64,000 bases of DNA from Roseovarius sp. (lineage in GTDB: Bacteria; Pseudomonadota; Alphaproteobacteria; Rhodobacterales; Rhodobacteraceae), in contig JARGOC010000005.1 in assembly GCA_029212365.1 (NCBI GenBank), forward strand, positions 62,001 to 126,000. The letters are read 5' to 3'. Numbering within the stretch: the first letter of the stretch is position 1; every line of letters begins with the position of its first letter. Below are positions 28,367 through 37,132 of the stretch, piece by piece. The position numbers and the translations under genes are program-made. The notes below the pieces were generated by a model. It worked only from the letters and a program-made list of their open reading frames with translations. It did no database searches and was not told the DNA's origin.

Positions 28367-28867
28367 TCAGTCCATCACAAAGGTAATGGGAGCCTGGCCA
28401 TCCACATAATGCCACCAGTCGGAGGCAGCGGTGACGGCGGCTGAGAGGATATTGCCCACAACCATAGACACGGGATCGCCCACAACGATAGTCTGCGGTT
28501 TGAATGGATCCTGCACTCGTGTGATCGTCTCGCCATTGGCGCTACAGGTCACCGCAAGCCTCGAAGGCTTGCCCTTGATCACCGGCATATCGACCAGCGC
28601 AGGCGTTACAAAGCTGGTCTCGAGTTCTTTCGACTTTAGTGAGCAGCGTGCGCCTTTGATTTCATCACCGGTTTGTTTGCTGGCGCTTTCGGATTTCTCA
28701 TAGGTCCGAAACGGAATTGCCACACCTTCGGCCAAACGCGATTGGTCGAACCCTTTACTGAACGTGAAGGTCGCAGGCGGCGTCTCGATGTCTAGCCCCT
28801 GATCGCAGGCACTCAGAACCGCCAATACCGCACATGCTGCCAGCGTTTTTATAGAATGTGGTTTCAT
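28367..28867 (-). CDS. Lipoprotein of unknown function
   Basis: A 166-residue predicted lipoprotein: the signal MKPHSIKTLAACAVLAVLSACDQG ends in a clear lipobox (LSAC). Aspartate follows the cysteine at +2, the inner-membrane retention signal in E. coli, although that rule is not established in this group. The mature part has two further cysteines (ARCSLKSKE and VTCSANGET) that could form a disulfide. I do not recognise the family. It stands alone between the thioesterase and gatB genes. Confidence 0.75.
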   Translation of the reverse strand: MKPHSIKTLAACAVLAVLSACDQGLDIETPPATFTFSKGFDQSRLAEGVAIPFRTYEKSESASKQTGDEIKGARCSLKSKELETSFVTPALVDMPVIKGKPSRLAVTCSANGETITRVQDPFKPQTIVVGDPVSMVVGNILSAAVTAASDWWHYVDGQAPITFVMD

Positions 28868-29023
28868 TTCTTTCCCTCGTTCTCAAATGGTCTTGTACAG
28901 CCCTGATCAATTTACTGAAATCTGTGCCATCACCCCCCCGGTGTTGTGGTTAAAGCCGGGTAAAGATCAATGACCGGCATACCCATCCGCCCCGGTAATC
29001 CAAATCAAGGGCGATACCTCCGA

Positions 29024-30535
29024 TTACAGCCCCAGTTTGGCGCTCACGATCTGGTTCACTGCCTTGGGATTTGCCTTGCCGCCGGTGGCTTTCATCACTT
29101 GCCCGACGAACCAGCCCGCCAGTTTGGGGTTGGCTTGGGCCTTTTCCACCTGTGCGGGGTTGTCGGCGATGATCTGATCCACAGCCGCCTCAATCGCGCC
29201 GGTGTCTGTGACCTGCTTCATACCGCGCGCCTCGACGATCTCGGCCGGGTCACCGCCCTCGGTGTACACGATCTCAAACACATCCTTGGCGATCTTGCCT
29301 GAAATGGCGTCTGAGGCGATCAGATCAACGATGCCGCCCAATTGTGCAGGCGATACCGGGCTGTCGGAAATGTCCTGATCGTCCTTTTTCAGACGGCCAA
29401 ACAGCTCGTTGATCACCCAGTTGGCAATCAGTTTGCCGTCGCGCCCCTGCGCGGCCTCTTCAAAGTACCCGGCGTTGGCCACATCAGCCGTCAGCACGCT
29501 GGCGTCATATTCTGACAGGTTAAACTCACTGACAAACCGCGCCTTTTTCTCATCCGGCAACTCGGGCAGGGAGGCGGCAATATCATCTACCCACGCCTGC
29601 TCAATCTCCAGTGGCAGCAAATCGGGGTCCGGGAAATACCGGTAATCATGCGCTTCTTCCTTTGAGCGCATCGAGCGCGTTTCGTTCTTATCCGGGTCAT
29701 ACAGCCGGGTTTCCTGATCCACGGTGCCGCCCGCTTCGACAATTGCAATCTGGCGGCGGGCTTCGACCTCAATCGCGGCCTGGATAAACCGCATGGAGTT
29801 CATGTTCTTGATCTCACACCGCGTGCCCAGATGCGCAAAATCCTGACTGGCCTGATATTTCTCATATTGGCCGGGCAGGCAGATGGATACGTTTACATCC
29901 GCACGCAGGTTGCCGTTTTGCATGTTGCCATCACATGTGCCCAGATAGCGCAGGATCTGGCGCATCTTAGCGACATAGGCGGCGGCCTCTTCTGGCCCGC
30001 GAATATCAGGTCGGCTGACGATCTCCATCAGGCATACGCCTGTGCGGTTCAGATCCACGAATGACATATTCGGGTCCATATCGTGGATTGATTTGCCGGC
30101 ATCTTGTTCCATGTGGATACGCTCAATGCGCACCAGGCGGGCAATGCCGGGTTCCATATCCACCAACACTTCGCCTTCGCCCACAATTGGTTGATAAAGC
30201 TGGGAAATCTGATAACCCTGGGGCAGATCAGGGTAGAAGTAATTCTTGCGATCAAACGCCGATTTCAAGTTGATCTGCGCCTTCAGGCCAAGGCCCGTGC
30301 GCACCGCCTGCTCAACGCAGTATTCGTTGATCACCGGCAACATGCCGGGCATGGCCGCATCCACGAAGGCCACGTTTGAGTTCGGCTCGGCGCCAAACAA
30401 GGTGGATGCCCCTGAAAACAATTTGGAGTTTGAGGCAACCTGTGCGTGCACCTCCATCCCGATCACCAATTCCCAATCGTGTCTCGCCCCGGCGATTACT
30501 TTGGGTTTTGGGGTGTCATAGGTCAGGTCCAACAT
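29024..30535 (-). CDS. gatB: Aspartyl/glutamyl-tRNA amidotransferase subunit B
   Basis: The 503-residue kinase/tRNA-binding subunit of GatCAB, which converts misacylated Glu-tRNA(Gln) and Asp-tRNA(Asn) to the correct amidated forms. The N-terminus [25 protein letters not shown] is diagnostic; the catalytic core contains [19 protein letters not shown] and EDAGKS-like [11 protein letters not shown]. The YqeY-like C-terminal tail ([22 protein letters not shown]) is intact. gatA and gatC are not adjacent, which is common in this group. Confidence 0.97.
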   Translation of the reverse strand: MLDLTYDTPKPKVIAGARHDWELVIGMEVHAQVASNSKLFSGASTLFGAEPNSNVAFVDAAMPGMLPVINEYCVEQAVRTGLGLKAQINLKSAFDRKNYFYPDLPQGYQISQLYQPIVGEGEVLVDMEPGIARLVRIERIHMEQDAGKSIHDMDPNMSFVDLNRTGVCLMEIVSRPDIRGPEEAAAYVAKMRQILRYLGTCDGNMQNGNLRADVNVSICLPGQYEKYQASQDFAHLGTRCEIKNMNSMRFIQAAIEVEARRQIAIVEAGGTVDQETRLYDPDKNETRSMRSKEEAHDYRYFPDPDLLPLEIEQAWVDDIAASLPELPDEKKARFVSEFNLSEYDASVLTADVANAGYFEEAAQGRDGKLIANWVINELFGRLKKDDQDISDSPVSPAQLGGIVDLIASDAISGKIAKDVFEIVYTEGGDPAEIVEARGMKQVTDTGAIEAAVDQIIADNPAQVEKAQANPKLAGWFVGQVMKATGGKANPKAVNQIVSAKLGL

Positions 30536-30670
30536 GGGGGGCTCCGTGGCTGTGCTTGGCTACGGGGTTTTAGGCCAGCAACGAGGGCAGGGCAAGGGAG
30601 CACACCACCCCAAAATTCCTCGGCGTATTAGCTCTGTGCGCTATGATTGGCACAGATGCCTGCGCCGCGC

Positions 30671-31876
30671 CTACATCGCGGGCAACCGGTACATACCTGC
30701 GGGTGAAAAGGCGATCGTGCTGCCATCGGACAACTGATCGGCAAAGCGGCGCGCAATGACCCGCAGCGCAGTTTTGCGCCCCTGCGCCACCAAAGCCCGC
30801 TGGGCCGCTTGGCGCGGTGCACCAACAGGGTCACTCGGTGTTTTTGACCAGACCATCGGGTGCAACTCTTGTAAGTGCTCGCTCAGGATCCAGTCCAGGT
30901 TGTCGTGCAAAATACCCTTGGTACGGGCCAGATCACGGGGCAAGGCGGCCTCGGCCGGAGCCATAGAGATGGCACAAAAGGCCGCCAATTCGTTGGTGAC
31001 ATGCTGATCCGGCTTGCGCTCAAGGATGTCACGCAGCCCCTGTATAAACACAGATGTATCGACAGTTTTCATTGCATCACTGCTTTGTGCAAGCGCATCC
31101 AGATAGATCCAGACATAGGCCCCCTGGCCCCAAATGCACTGAGTGCGTTCCGCCATATCGCGGGCTTGCTGCTCTAAAGTCTGTGGATCGTCTGCCAACA
31201 TCTGCGCCAATGCCCGCCCAAAGGACCGCAAATGCTGTGTGTTATGGGCATCCAACGTCAAAAGCCGTTGGTAAGCTGCAATCACGTTGTCGCTTTCGGG
31301 TGACATGATTTCTGCCAATGCACATTGGGTCGCTGCCACGGATGGCGCATCCAGCTCTTCGGCATCCAGCGGTGCCAACAGGGCTGCGGCGCGCTTGAAA
31401 TGCCTGTGATGCTGCGGTGTCGTTGTGTCCGGGGCCGCCAACCAGGCGCGCCCGATATTGAGATGCGCCAACGCCACCACCAGCACGATGGCATGATTGT
31501 CAGGCACCTCGTTCAAAATCTCTTCAAAACTGGCAATCGCTGCCGGGTCAGGGGGCACCCCGTCCTGCAAGGCTTCGGTGTGTGCCGCCACCACGTCGGA
31601 TTGGGCCCCTTGCGCCAGCAAACTGGCCTCATCGACACCACCCGGCGTGGTCAGCCGGGCATCATCAGCAGAAATGATCATCTGTGCCAATTCGTCCCAA
31701 TTATCCTGGCGGGCCATGGCGCGCCCGGTTTCCCACAGGCTCAACCGGGCCAGATCCTCATCCGCCACAGCCAGCGACGGCAAAATGATACGCTGCGCCA
31801 GCGTGTCTACATCCAATGTGCGCCGCCCTTTTCTCAGACGGTTCAGCATTGTTGGGGGCTGGCGCCGGATGGGCAT
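30671..31876 (-). CDS. Soluble protein of unknown function, helical-repeat type
   Basis: A 401-residue protein without signal peptide or membrane helix. It is mainly alpha-helical, with segments such as AIVLVVALAHLNIGRAWLA, AAALLAPLDAEELDAPSVAATQCALAEI and NVIAAYQRLLTLDAHNTQHLRSFGRALAQML that look like tetratricopeptide repeats, though I cannot count defined units. The start is ATG 31876, preceded by AAGGAAGG; a start 70 codons upstream in frame is not supported. The upstream region overlaps the divergent lytic transglycosylase promoter. I do not recognise a family. Confidence 0.65.
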   Translation of the reverse strand: MPIRRQPPTMLNRLRKGRRTLDVDTLAQRIILPSLAVADEDLARLSLWETGRAMARQDNWDELAQMIISADDARLTTPGGVDEASLLAQGAQSDVVAAHTEALQDGVPPDPAAIASFEEILNEVPDNHAIVLVVALAHLNIGRAWLAAPDTTTPQHHRHFKRAAALLAPLDAEELDAPSVAATQCALAEIMSPESDNVIAAYQRLLTLDAHNTQHLRSFGRALAQMLADDPQTLEQQARDMAERTQCIWGQGAYVWIYLDALAQSSDAMKTVDTSVFIQGLRDILERKPDQHVTNELAAFCAISMAPAEAALPRDLARTKGILHDNLDWILSEHLQELHPMVWSKTPSDPVGAPRQAAQRALVAQGRKTALRVIARRFADQLSDGSTIAFSPAGMYRLPAM

Positions 31877-32077
31877 ATCGGCCTTCCTTTCGTGGGATGT
31901 GAACAGGCAGTGGGGGGCGGTAAAAAACGAGGGCATTGGTCCTCCGAAACTCATTACAGTCACCAATTTGCCGGGGTATTCCGGCCAAAAGATGTCAGGG
32001 CTTTGGTAAATACTGGGAAATACACTGTTTTTTAGGCAAAAGTTGCGCAGGCCCGTCAAATTGAGGATTATGCCTCG

Positions 32078-32767
32078 ATGAGACATCTAGCTGCCTGTTT
32101 TCTCATGATTCTTTTGCCATGCACTGCGCTGGGTCAAGACCTGGACGCGGTGGATACGGCTGTGGAAGACGCCGCACAACTGCCCAATTTCCCTCCGGCA
32201 CGAGACGCCAATCTGCCGCGTACCCGTTGGGAGAGAGTGCCAGGCGGCACCCTTTGGACACGCTCAGCCCTGTCGTCACTGAAAGCGCATGCCAGCGTTT
32301 TACCCGAAATGGTGCCCGCCGATATCGCGGATTGGTGCCCGGCTTACCCCGCGGCCAATATGGAAAAACGCCGGGCTTTTTGGGTCGGGTTTATGTCCAC
32401 TTTGGTCAAGCATGAAAGCACCTACAAACCTGCCGCTGTGGGCGGTGGTGGCAGGTGGTATGGGCTGACCCAAATCCTGCCGTCCACGGCGCGTGGCTAT
32501 AAGTGTCGCGCCCGCAGTGGGGCCGCGTTAAAACACGGGCCGGAAAACCTGTCATGTGCCCTGCGGATCATGGCCTTTACGGTACCGCGTGACGGGGTTG
32601 TTTCGCGCGGGATGCGCGGTGTGGCCGCCGATTGGGGGCCTTTGCACAGCCGCAAGAAGCGCCATGATATGATGGCCTGGACCAATCGCCAAAGCTATTG
32701 CAAACCGCTCAGCAAAGTGCGTCCTCAAGCCCGCCCGACCCGCATTGAAACGGCTTTTGCGGAATGA
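32078..32767 (+). CDS. Lytic transglycosylase-like (SLT domain) secreted protein
   Basis: A 229-residue periplasmic protein with signal peptide MRHLAACFLMILLPCTALGQ and a soluble-lytic-transglycosylase-type core: VKHESTYKPAAVGGGGRWYGLTQILPSTARGY contains the catalytic glutamate and the GLTQI motif. It probably cleaves peptidoglycan glycan strands. The cysteines around residues 87 and 147-166 may form disulfides. It is divergent from the 401-residue unknown and convergent with pepN. Confidence 0.85.
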   Translation: MRHLAACFLMILLPCTALGQDLDAVDTAVEDAAQLPNFPPARDANLPRTRWERVPGGTLWTRSALSSLKAHASVLPEMVPADIADWCPAYPAANMEKRRAFWVGFMSTLVKHESTYKPAAVGGGGRWYGLTQILPSTARGYKCRARSGAALKHGPENLSCALRIMAFTVPRDGVVSRGMRGVAADWGPLHSRKKRHDMMAWTNRQSYCKPLSKVRPQARPTRIETAFAE

Positions 32768-32821
32768 TAATAGGCATTTATCAACCCTTGTAAGATAGTG
32801 GCAACTGCATGGCTGCCCCAG

Positions 32822-35374
32822 TCAAACCGCAAGAATACGGCTGACCATTTCTGTGGTGTCGCGGCTTAGGTTTGGCGTGGCCAGAATACGTTCAAGGGCT
32901 GCTTTCATAAGTGTCTGACGGTCCGCATCATATCGACGCCATGTCTCAAACGCTGTGCACATCCGTGCTGTGGTTTGCGGGTTCATCGCATCCAGCTTGA
33001 TCAGCCAATCAGCCAGCAACGCATATCCCTTGCCCGAGGCGTGATGAAAACTGGCGGGTGACATTGCCAAAGCTCCAAAGGTGGCACGAAAGCGATTTGG
33101 GTTTTTCATATCAAAATCAGGGTGTTCTGTCAGTAACTTCACCTGATCTGCCGCGTCTTCAGGATTGGCGTGCAATACCTGCAGTGAAAACCATTTATCA
33201 ATCACCAGCCGGTCATCCTGCCATTGATCATAAAACTGCTGCACGACCTCCGCGCCGTTGCCTGCATCCAGCAAACAAGAAAATGCCGCTAACTGCTGGG
33301 TCATATTATCTGCCGCTGCATATTGTCGGGTGGCCTGCGCCCCGCCATCCAATCGGGTGATCATGCTCAGGGCGGTATTGGCCAGCGCGCGTGCACCGGC
33401 TTGTTTGGCATTGGGTTGGAACGGATCTGACACCTGATACTGTGCATAAAGCCGGGTGGTGATGTCTTGCATATGTTCGGCGCGGGCTTGGCGCAGGGTT
33501 TCCAACGCGTCGTAAATGGTCTGCGGATCGGGTGTGTGACCTGCATCAAACAAGGCCTGTGCCAGCTCTTCCTGACTGGGCAAGCCCAGCGCCAAGGCCC
33601 GGAAGGCTGGATCAAGCGTGTCATCGCGCGCCATTGTCGCCGCCGCATCGAGGTAGGCCTGATCAGGTGCTGCCCCATCGCGGATCATGGCAATCAGCCC
33701 AGCGCGCGCTAACGCACGGCCTGCTTCCCAGCGATTAAACGGGTCGGTGTCATGCGCCAACAAAAAGGCGCGTTCCTCATTGGACGCGTCACGTTCCAAA
33801 ATAACCGGTGCCGAAAAACCTCGTAATATCGAGGGGATAGGCCGCGCAGCTAATCCATCGAATGAAAAGCTCTGCGTGGCTTGATCCATCTCCAGAATGG
33901 TGGTCGGCTGCACCTCATCCCCATTGGGGTTAAGCAAGCCCACTGCAATCGGAATAACCCGCGGGTCTTTCACATCTTGTCCAGGTGTGGATGGTGTTTC
34001 TTGTTTGAAATGAAGCGTATAGGTTCCATCCTTAAAGTCATCTGTGACCTTTAGGCGCGGTGTGCCTGCCTGTTCATACCAACGTTTGAACTGTGACAAG
34101 TCACGCCCTGTGGTCTGCTCAAACACGGCCAGCCAATCCTCGATCGTCGCCGCATCGCCGTCGTGACGTTCAAAATACAAGTCAACCGCCTGTGCATAGG
34201 CTTCATCGCCGACCAATGCCTTGAGCATGCCAATGACTTCGGCGCCTTTTTCATAGACCGTTGCCGTATAAAAATTGTTGATCTCAACAAAGCTGTCGGG
34301 CCGCACAGGGTGTGCCAAAGGTCCGTTGTCCTCGCGGAACTGCCGCCCGCGCAGGTCAATCACATCCGAAATCCGCTTCACCGCAGCCGAGCGCATATCC
34401 GAGGTGAATTGGCTGTCGCGATAGACGGTCAGCCCTTCCTTCAGGCACAGTTGAAACCAGTCCCGGCAAGTGATCCGGTTGCCCGTCCAATTGTGGAAAT
34501 ACTCATGGGCGATAATCGCCTCGATGCGTTCAAAATTCCCGTCTGTGCTGGTTTCGGGCGAGGCCAGAACACAGGAGCTGTTAAAGATGTTCAGCCCCTT
34601 GTTTTCCATCGCCCCCATGTTGAAATCATCCACCGCGACGATGTTGAATATATCCAGATCATATTCGCGCCCATACGCCTGTTCATCCCAGCGCATCGAA
34701 TCCTTCAGCGCCTGCATGCCAAAGGCGCATTTGCCCTCATCACCGGGGCGCACCCAGATGTTCAGCTCAACATCGCGGCCGTTCATCGTGGTAAACTGGC
34801 CCGGATGGGTCACCAGATCGCCCGCCACCAGCGCAAACAGATAGGCAGGTTTGGGCCATGGATCGTGCCATTGGGCAAATCCTGCACCACTGTCGCCGGG
34901 GTTGCCGTTGGACAACAGCACCGGCAAATCACCCTCAACGCGCACATCAAAAGTGGCCATCACATCTGGGCGGTCAGGATAGAAGGTGATCTTGCGAAAT
35001 CCTTCTGCCTCGCATTGGGTGCAATACATGCCCGACGACATATAAAGCCCCTCAAGGGCGGTGTTGTCGGCCGGCGCGATTTCAACTTCGGCCTCCCAGA
35101 TAAACGGCCCATCGGGTACGGCGCAGCGCAGGCCTCCTTCCACCAGTTCTGGTGTCACCTCTTTTGCGTCGATCCGCGCAGAGATCAGCTTAAGCTCTTC
35201 TCCATGAAGGAAAAAATCACGATCAGATGCCTCGGGGTTGGGGCGAAAGGCGATCCGGCTTAACACGCGCGTCGCATTGGGGGCCAGTCGGAAGGTCAGA
35301 TCAACCTTGTCGATGACAAACCCAAATGGCGTGTAATCCTTGAGATAGATCGTCTGAGGGGCTGCATCGCGCAT
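32822..35374 (-). CDS. pepN: Aminopeptidase N
   Basis: An 850-residue M1 metallopeptidase removing N-terminal amino acids from peptides in the cytoplasm. The exopeptidase motif GAMENKG and the zinc site HEYFHNWTGNRITCRDWFQLCLKEGLT (HExxH plus downstream glutamate) are present. The DUF3458 central domain and the helical C-terminal domain follow. ATG 35374 has AGGAG nine bases upstream, whereas an in-frame GTG at 35404 does not. It is convergent with the lytic transglycosylase gene. Confidence 0.95.
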   Translation of the reverse strand: MRDAAPQTIYLKDYTPFGFVIDKVDLTFRLAPNATRVLSRIAFRPNPEASDRDFFLHGEELKLISARIDAKEVTPELVEGGLRCAVPDGPFIWEAEVEIAPADNTALEGLYMSSGMYCTQCEAEGFRKITFYPDRPDVMATFDVRVEGDLPVLLSNGNPGDSGAGFAQWHDPWPKPAYLFALVAGDLVTHPGQFTTMNGRDVELNIWVRPGDEGKCAFGMQALKDSMRWDEQAYGREYDLDIFNIVAVDDFNMGAMENKGLNIFNSSCVLASPETSTDGNFERIEAIIAHEYFHNWTGNRITCRDWFQLCLKEGLTVYRDSQFTSDMRSAAVKRISDVIDLRGRQFREDNGPLAHPVRPDSFVEINNFYTATVYEKGAEVIGMLKALVGDEAYAQAVDLYFERHDGDAATIEDWLAVFEQTTGRDLSQFKRWYEQAGTPRLKVTDDFKDGTYTLHFKQETPSTPGQDVKDPRVIPIAVGLLNPNGDEVQPTTILEMDQATQSFSFDGLAARPIPSILRGFSAPVILERDASNEERAFLLAHDTDPFNRWEAGRALARAGLIAMIRDGAAPDQAYLDAAATMARDDTLDPAFRALALGLPSQEELAQALFDAGHTPDPQTIYDALETLRQARAEHMQDITTRLYAQYQVSDPFQPNAKQAGARALANTALSMITRLDGGAQATRQYAAADNMTQQLAAFSCLLDAGNGAEVVQQFYDQWQDDRLVIDKWFSLQVLHANPEDAADQVKLLTEHPDFDMKNPNRFRATFGALAMSPASFHHASGKGYALLADWLIKLDAMNPQTTARMCTAFETWRRYDADRQTLMKAALERILATPNLSRDTTEMVSRILAV

Positions 35375-35553
35375 CTGAGGTGTCTCCTGTTCGGGCTGCG
35401 TCACTGGTGTAGCGCATCACACGCCACCTGCAAGCCTCAGCCCCGGTTTACCGGGAGGGGTGAGTGTTCCTGCACGGTCATCTGTGCGTTTATTGAGGTT
35501 TCCTTGGAGGAAAATTAGTAATATTCATGACAAAAGTACATTTGAGGTGTCCC

Positions 35554-36330
35554 ATGTCCCGCCCCGTTATCGGCATCATCGGCAACAGCCATATTCAGGA
35601 TGATCGTTATCCGGTTCACGCCTGTGGCATGATCAATACCAAGGCCATCTCGGCTGTGGCAAATTGCATTCCACTGATCGTGGCTGCTGATCCGCAATAC
35701 CTGAGTGTGGATGAACTGCTGCACACCTGTGACGGCTTCATGCTGACGGGCGGGCGGCCCAATGTGCACCCCGAGGAATACGGCGAAGAAGAAACCGAAG
35801 CACACGGCGCATTTGATCGTGCCCGAGATGCGATCACCCTGCCTTTGGTGCGGGCTTGCGTGGAGCGTGGCCAACCTTTCCTGGGTGTGTGCCGTGGTTT
35901 TCAGGAGGTCAACGTGGCCATGGGGGGCACGCTGCATCCCGAAATCCGTGATCTGCCTGGGCGTGACAACCACCGCATGCCCCCCGATGGCACGCTGGAA
36001 GAGCGGTTTGAGCTGCGCCACGACGTGCATTTTAACGAAGGCGGCGTGTTTCACCGTCTGATGGGCGCGCCAAGCGTGTTCACCAACACGCTGCATGGTC
36101 AGGGCATTGTTGAGCCGGGTCAAAATGTGGTCATTGACGGGCGCGCGCCCGATGGCACCCCCGAGGCGATTTATGTCGACGGGGCCAAAGGGTTTACCCT
36201 GTCGGTGCAATGGCATCCGGAATGGAACGCGGCGGATGATCCTGTCAGCAGACCGCTGTTTCAGGCGTTTGGCGATGCGGCCCGTGCCTGGGCGTCAAAC
36301 GCGAAAACACCGGTGTTGCGTTCGGCCTGA
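35554..36330 (+). CDS. Class I glutamine amidotransferase, gamma-glutamyl-GABA hydrolase (PuuD-like) family
   Basis: A 258-residue peptidase C26 enzyme. The nucleophile elbow FLGVCRGFQEVNVAMGG, the histidine in TLHGQGI, and the catalytic VQWHPEWN are present. E. coli PuuD hydrolyses gamma-glutamyl-GABA in putrescine breakdown; no other puu gene is here, so the substrate is uncertain. An alternative ATG nine codons upstream (35527) is better spaced from nothing obvious, so I prefer 35554, where the MSRPVIGIIGN strand starts. Confidence 0.85.
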   Translation: MSRPVIGIIGNSHIQDDRYPVHACGMINTKAISAVANCIPLIVAADPQYLSVDELLHTCDGFMLTGGRPNVHPEEYGEEETEAHGAFDRARDAITLPLVRACVERGQPFLGVCRGFQEVNVAMGGTLHPEIRDLPGRDNHRMPPDGTLEERFELRHDVHFNEGGVFHRLMGAPSVFTNTLHGQGIVEPGQNVVIDGRAPDGTPEAIYVDGAKGFTLSVQWHPEWNAADDPVSRPLFQAFGDAARAWASNAKTPVLRSA

Positions 36331-36365
36331 TTGACATTTGTGCAAGCGTTGGGCGTGATCGTGTC

Positions 36366-37046
36366 ATGACGTATCTCAAAGGCCACTGGCAGCTTATCTC
36401 GATCATAGCCTTGGTGTTTGCACTGTGGTCCACACCGATTGTGTTGCCCCTGAAAATCCTCGTGGTGTTCTTGCACGAGTTGTCCCATGCGTTGGCCACC
36501 TGGGCCACGGGCGGCTCGGTTCAGGAAATGTCAATTTCAGCCCAGCAAGGCGGCCATGTGATCAGCCGCGGTGGCAGTCGTTTTCTTATCCTGTCCGCAG
36601 GCTACATTGGTTCACTTTTGATCGGTGCGGCTTTGCTGTTGGCGGCCCTACGCACCAGGGTCGACAGGGCGGTCGTGGGCCTTTTTGGCACGGTGACACT
36701 GATCATCGCGGCACTTTATATGCGCGAGGTGTTTTCGTTCCTATTCTGTGCCGCCACGGGGGCCGGGATGCTGGCCATGGCACGCTATCTGAGCCATGAC
36801 ATCAATGATATGGTGTTGCGCATCATCGGGCTGAGCAGTCTGATCTATGTGCCGTTTGACATCTTTGACGACACGATCGCACGTTCTGCTCAACGCTCGG
36901 ACGCCTATATGTTGGCACAAGAGTTTGGAGGCCCGACATTGCTGTGGGGCGGGCTGTGGCTGGTGCTCAGCGGGGGTGTTGTCATGTGGTGCCTGTTTCG
37001 GGGCATTGGGCGCGCCAGCAACCTCAGATTTGGCGGGCGCATCTGA
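36366..37046 (+). CDS. M50-type membrane metalloprotease family protein
   Basis: A 226-residue multi-pass membrane protein with the zinc motif FLHELSHALATWATGG (HExxH in a helix) near residue 38, then about five further hydrophobic helices. This is the layout of M50B-like peptidases, which cleave within the membrane. A later aspartate motif (LDG type) is not clear, so proteolytic activity is likely but unproven. It follows the amidotransferase gene by 35 bp and converges on the RTX-Hint genes through a shared terminator. Confidence 0.8.
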   Translation: MTYLKGHWQLISIIALVFALWSTPIVLPLKILVVFLHELSHALATWATGGSVQEMSISAQQGGHVISRGGSRFLILSAGYIGSLLIGAALLLAALRTRVDRAVVGLFGTVTLIIAALYMREVFSFLFCAATGAGMLAMARYLSHDINDMVLRIIGLSSLIYVPFDIFDDTIARSAQRSDAYMLAQEFGGPTLLWGGLWLVLSGGVVMWCLFRGIGRASNLRFGGRI

Positions 37047-37110
37047 CGCGGATCAGATACGCTGATAAGGCGCGCCACCCCCCTCATGAGCAGGCAAGGA
37101 GGGCAGGGCA

Positions 37111-37132
37111 AAAGGCCGACGGATCGGCCTTT
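37111..37132. terminator. Bidirectional terminator between M50 and RTX-Hint genes
   Basis: A perfect 9-bp inverted repeat, AAAGGCCGA and TCGGCCTTT, encloses a CGGA loop. T-rich flanks follow in the plus direction. It lies after the M50 gene and overlaps the last two bases of the stop codon of the minus-strand exoprotein gene, so it can serve both. Confidence 0.85.

Noticed and set aside
34163..35263. Long plus-strand frame (366 codons) antisense to pepN
   Set aside because: It is a GC-skew shadow of the pepN coding region with no ribosome site or recognisable protein features. The same applies to antisense frames over soxB, dnaG, kpsS and the DUF3422 gene.
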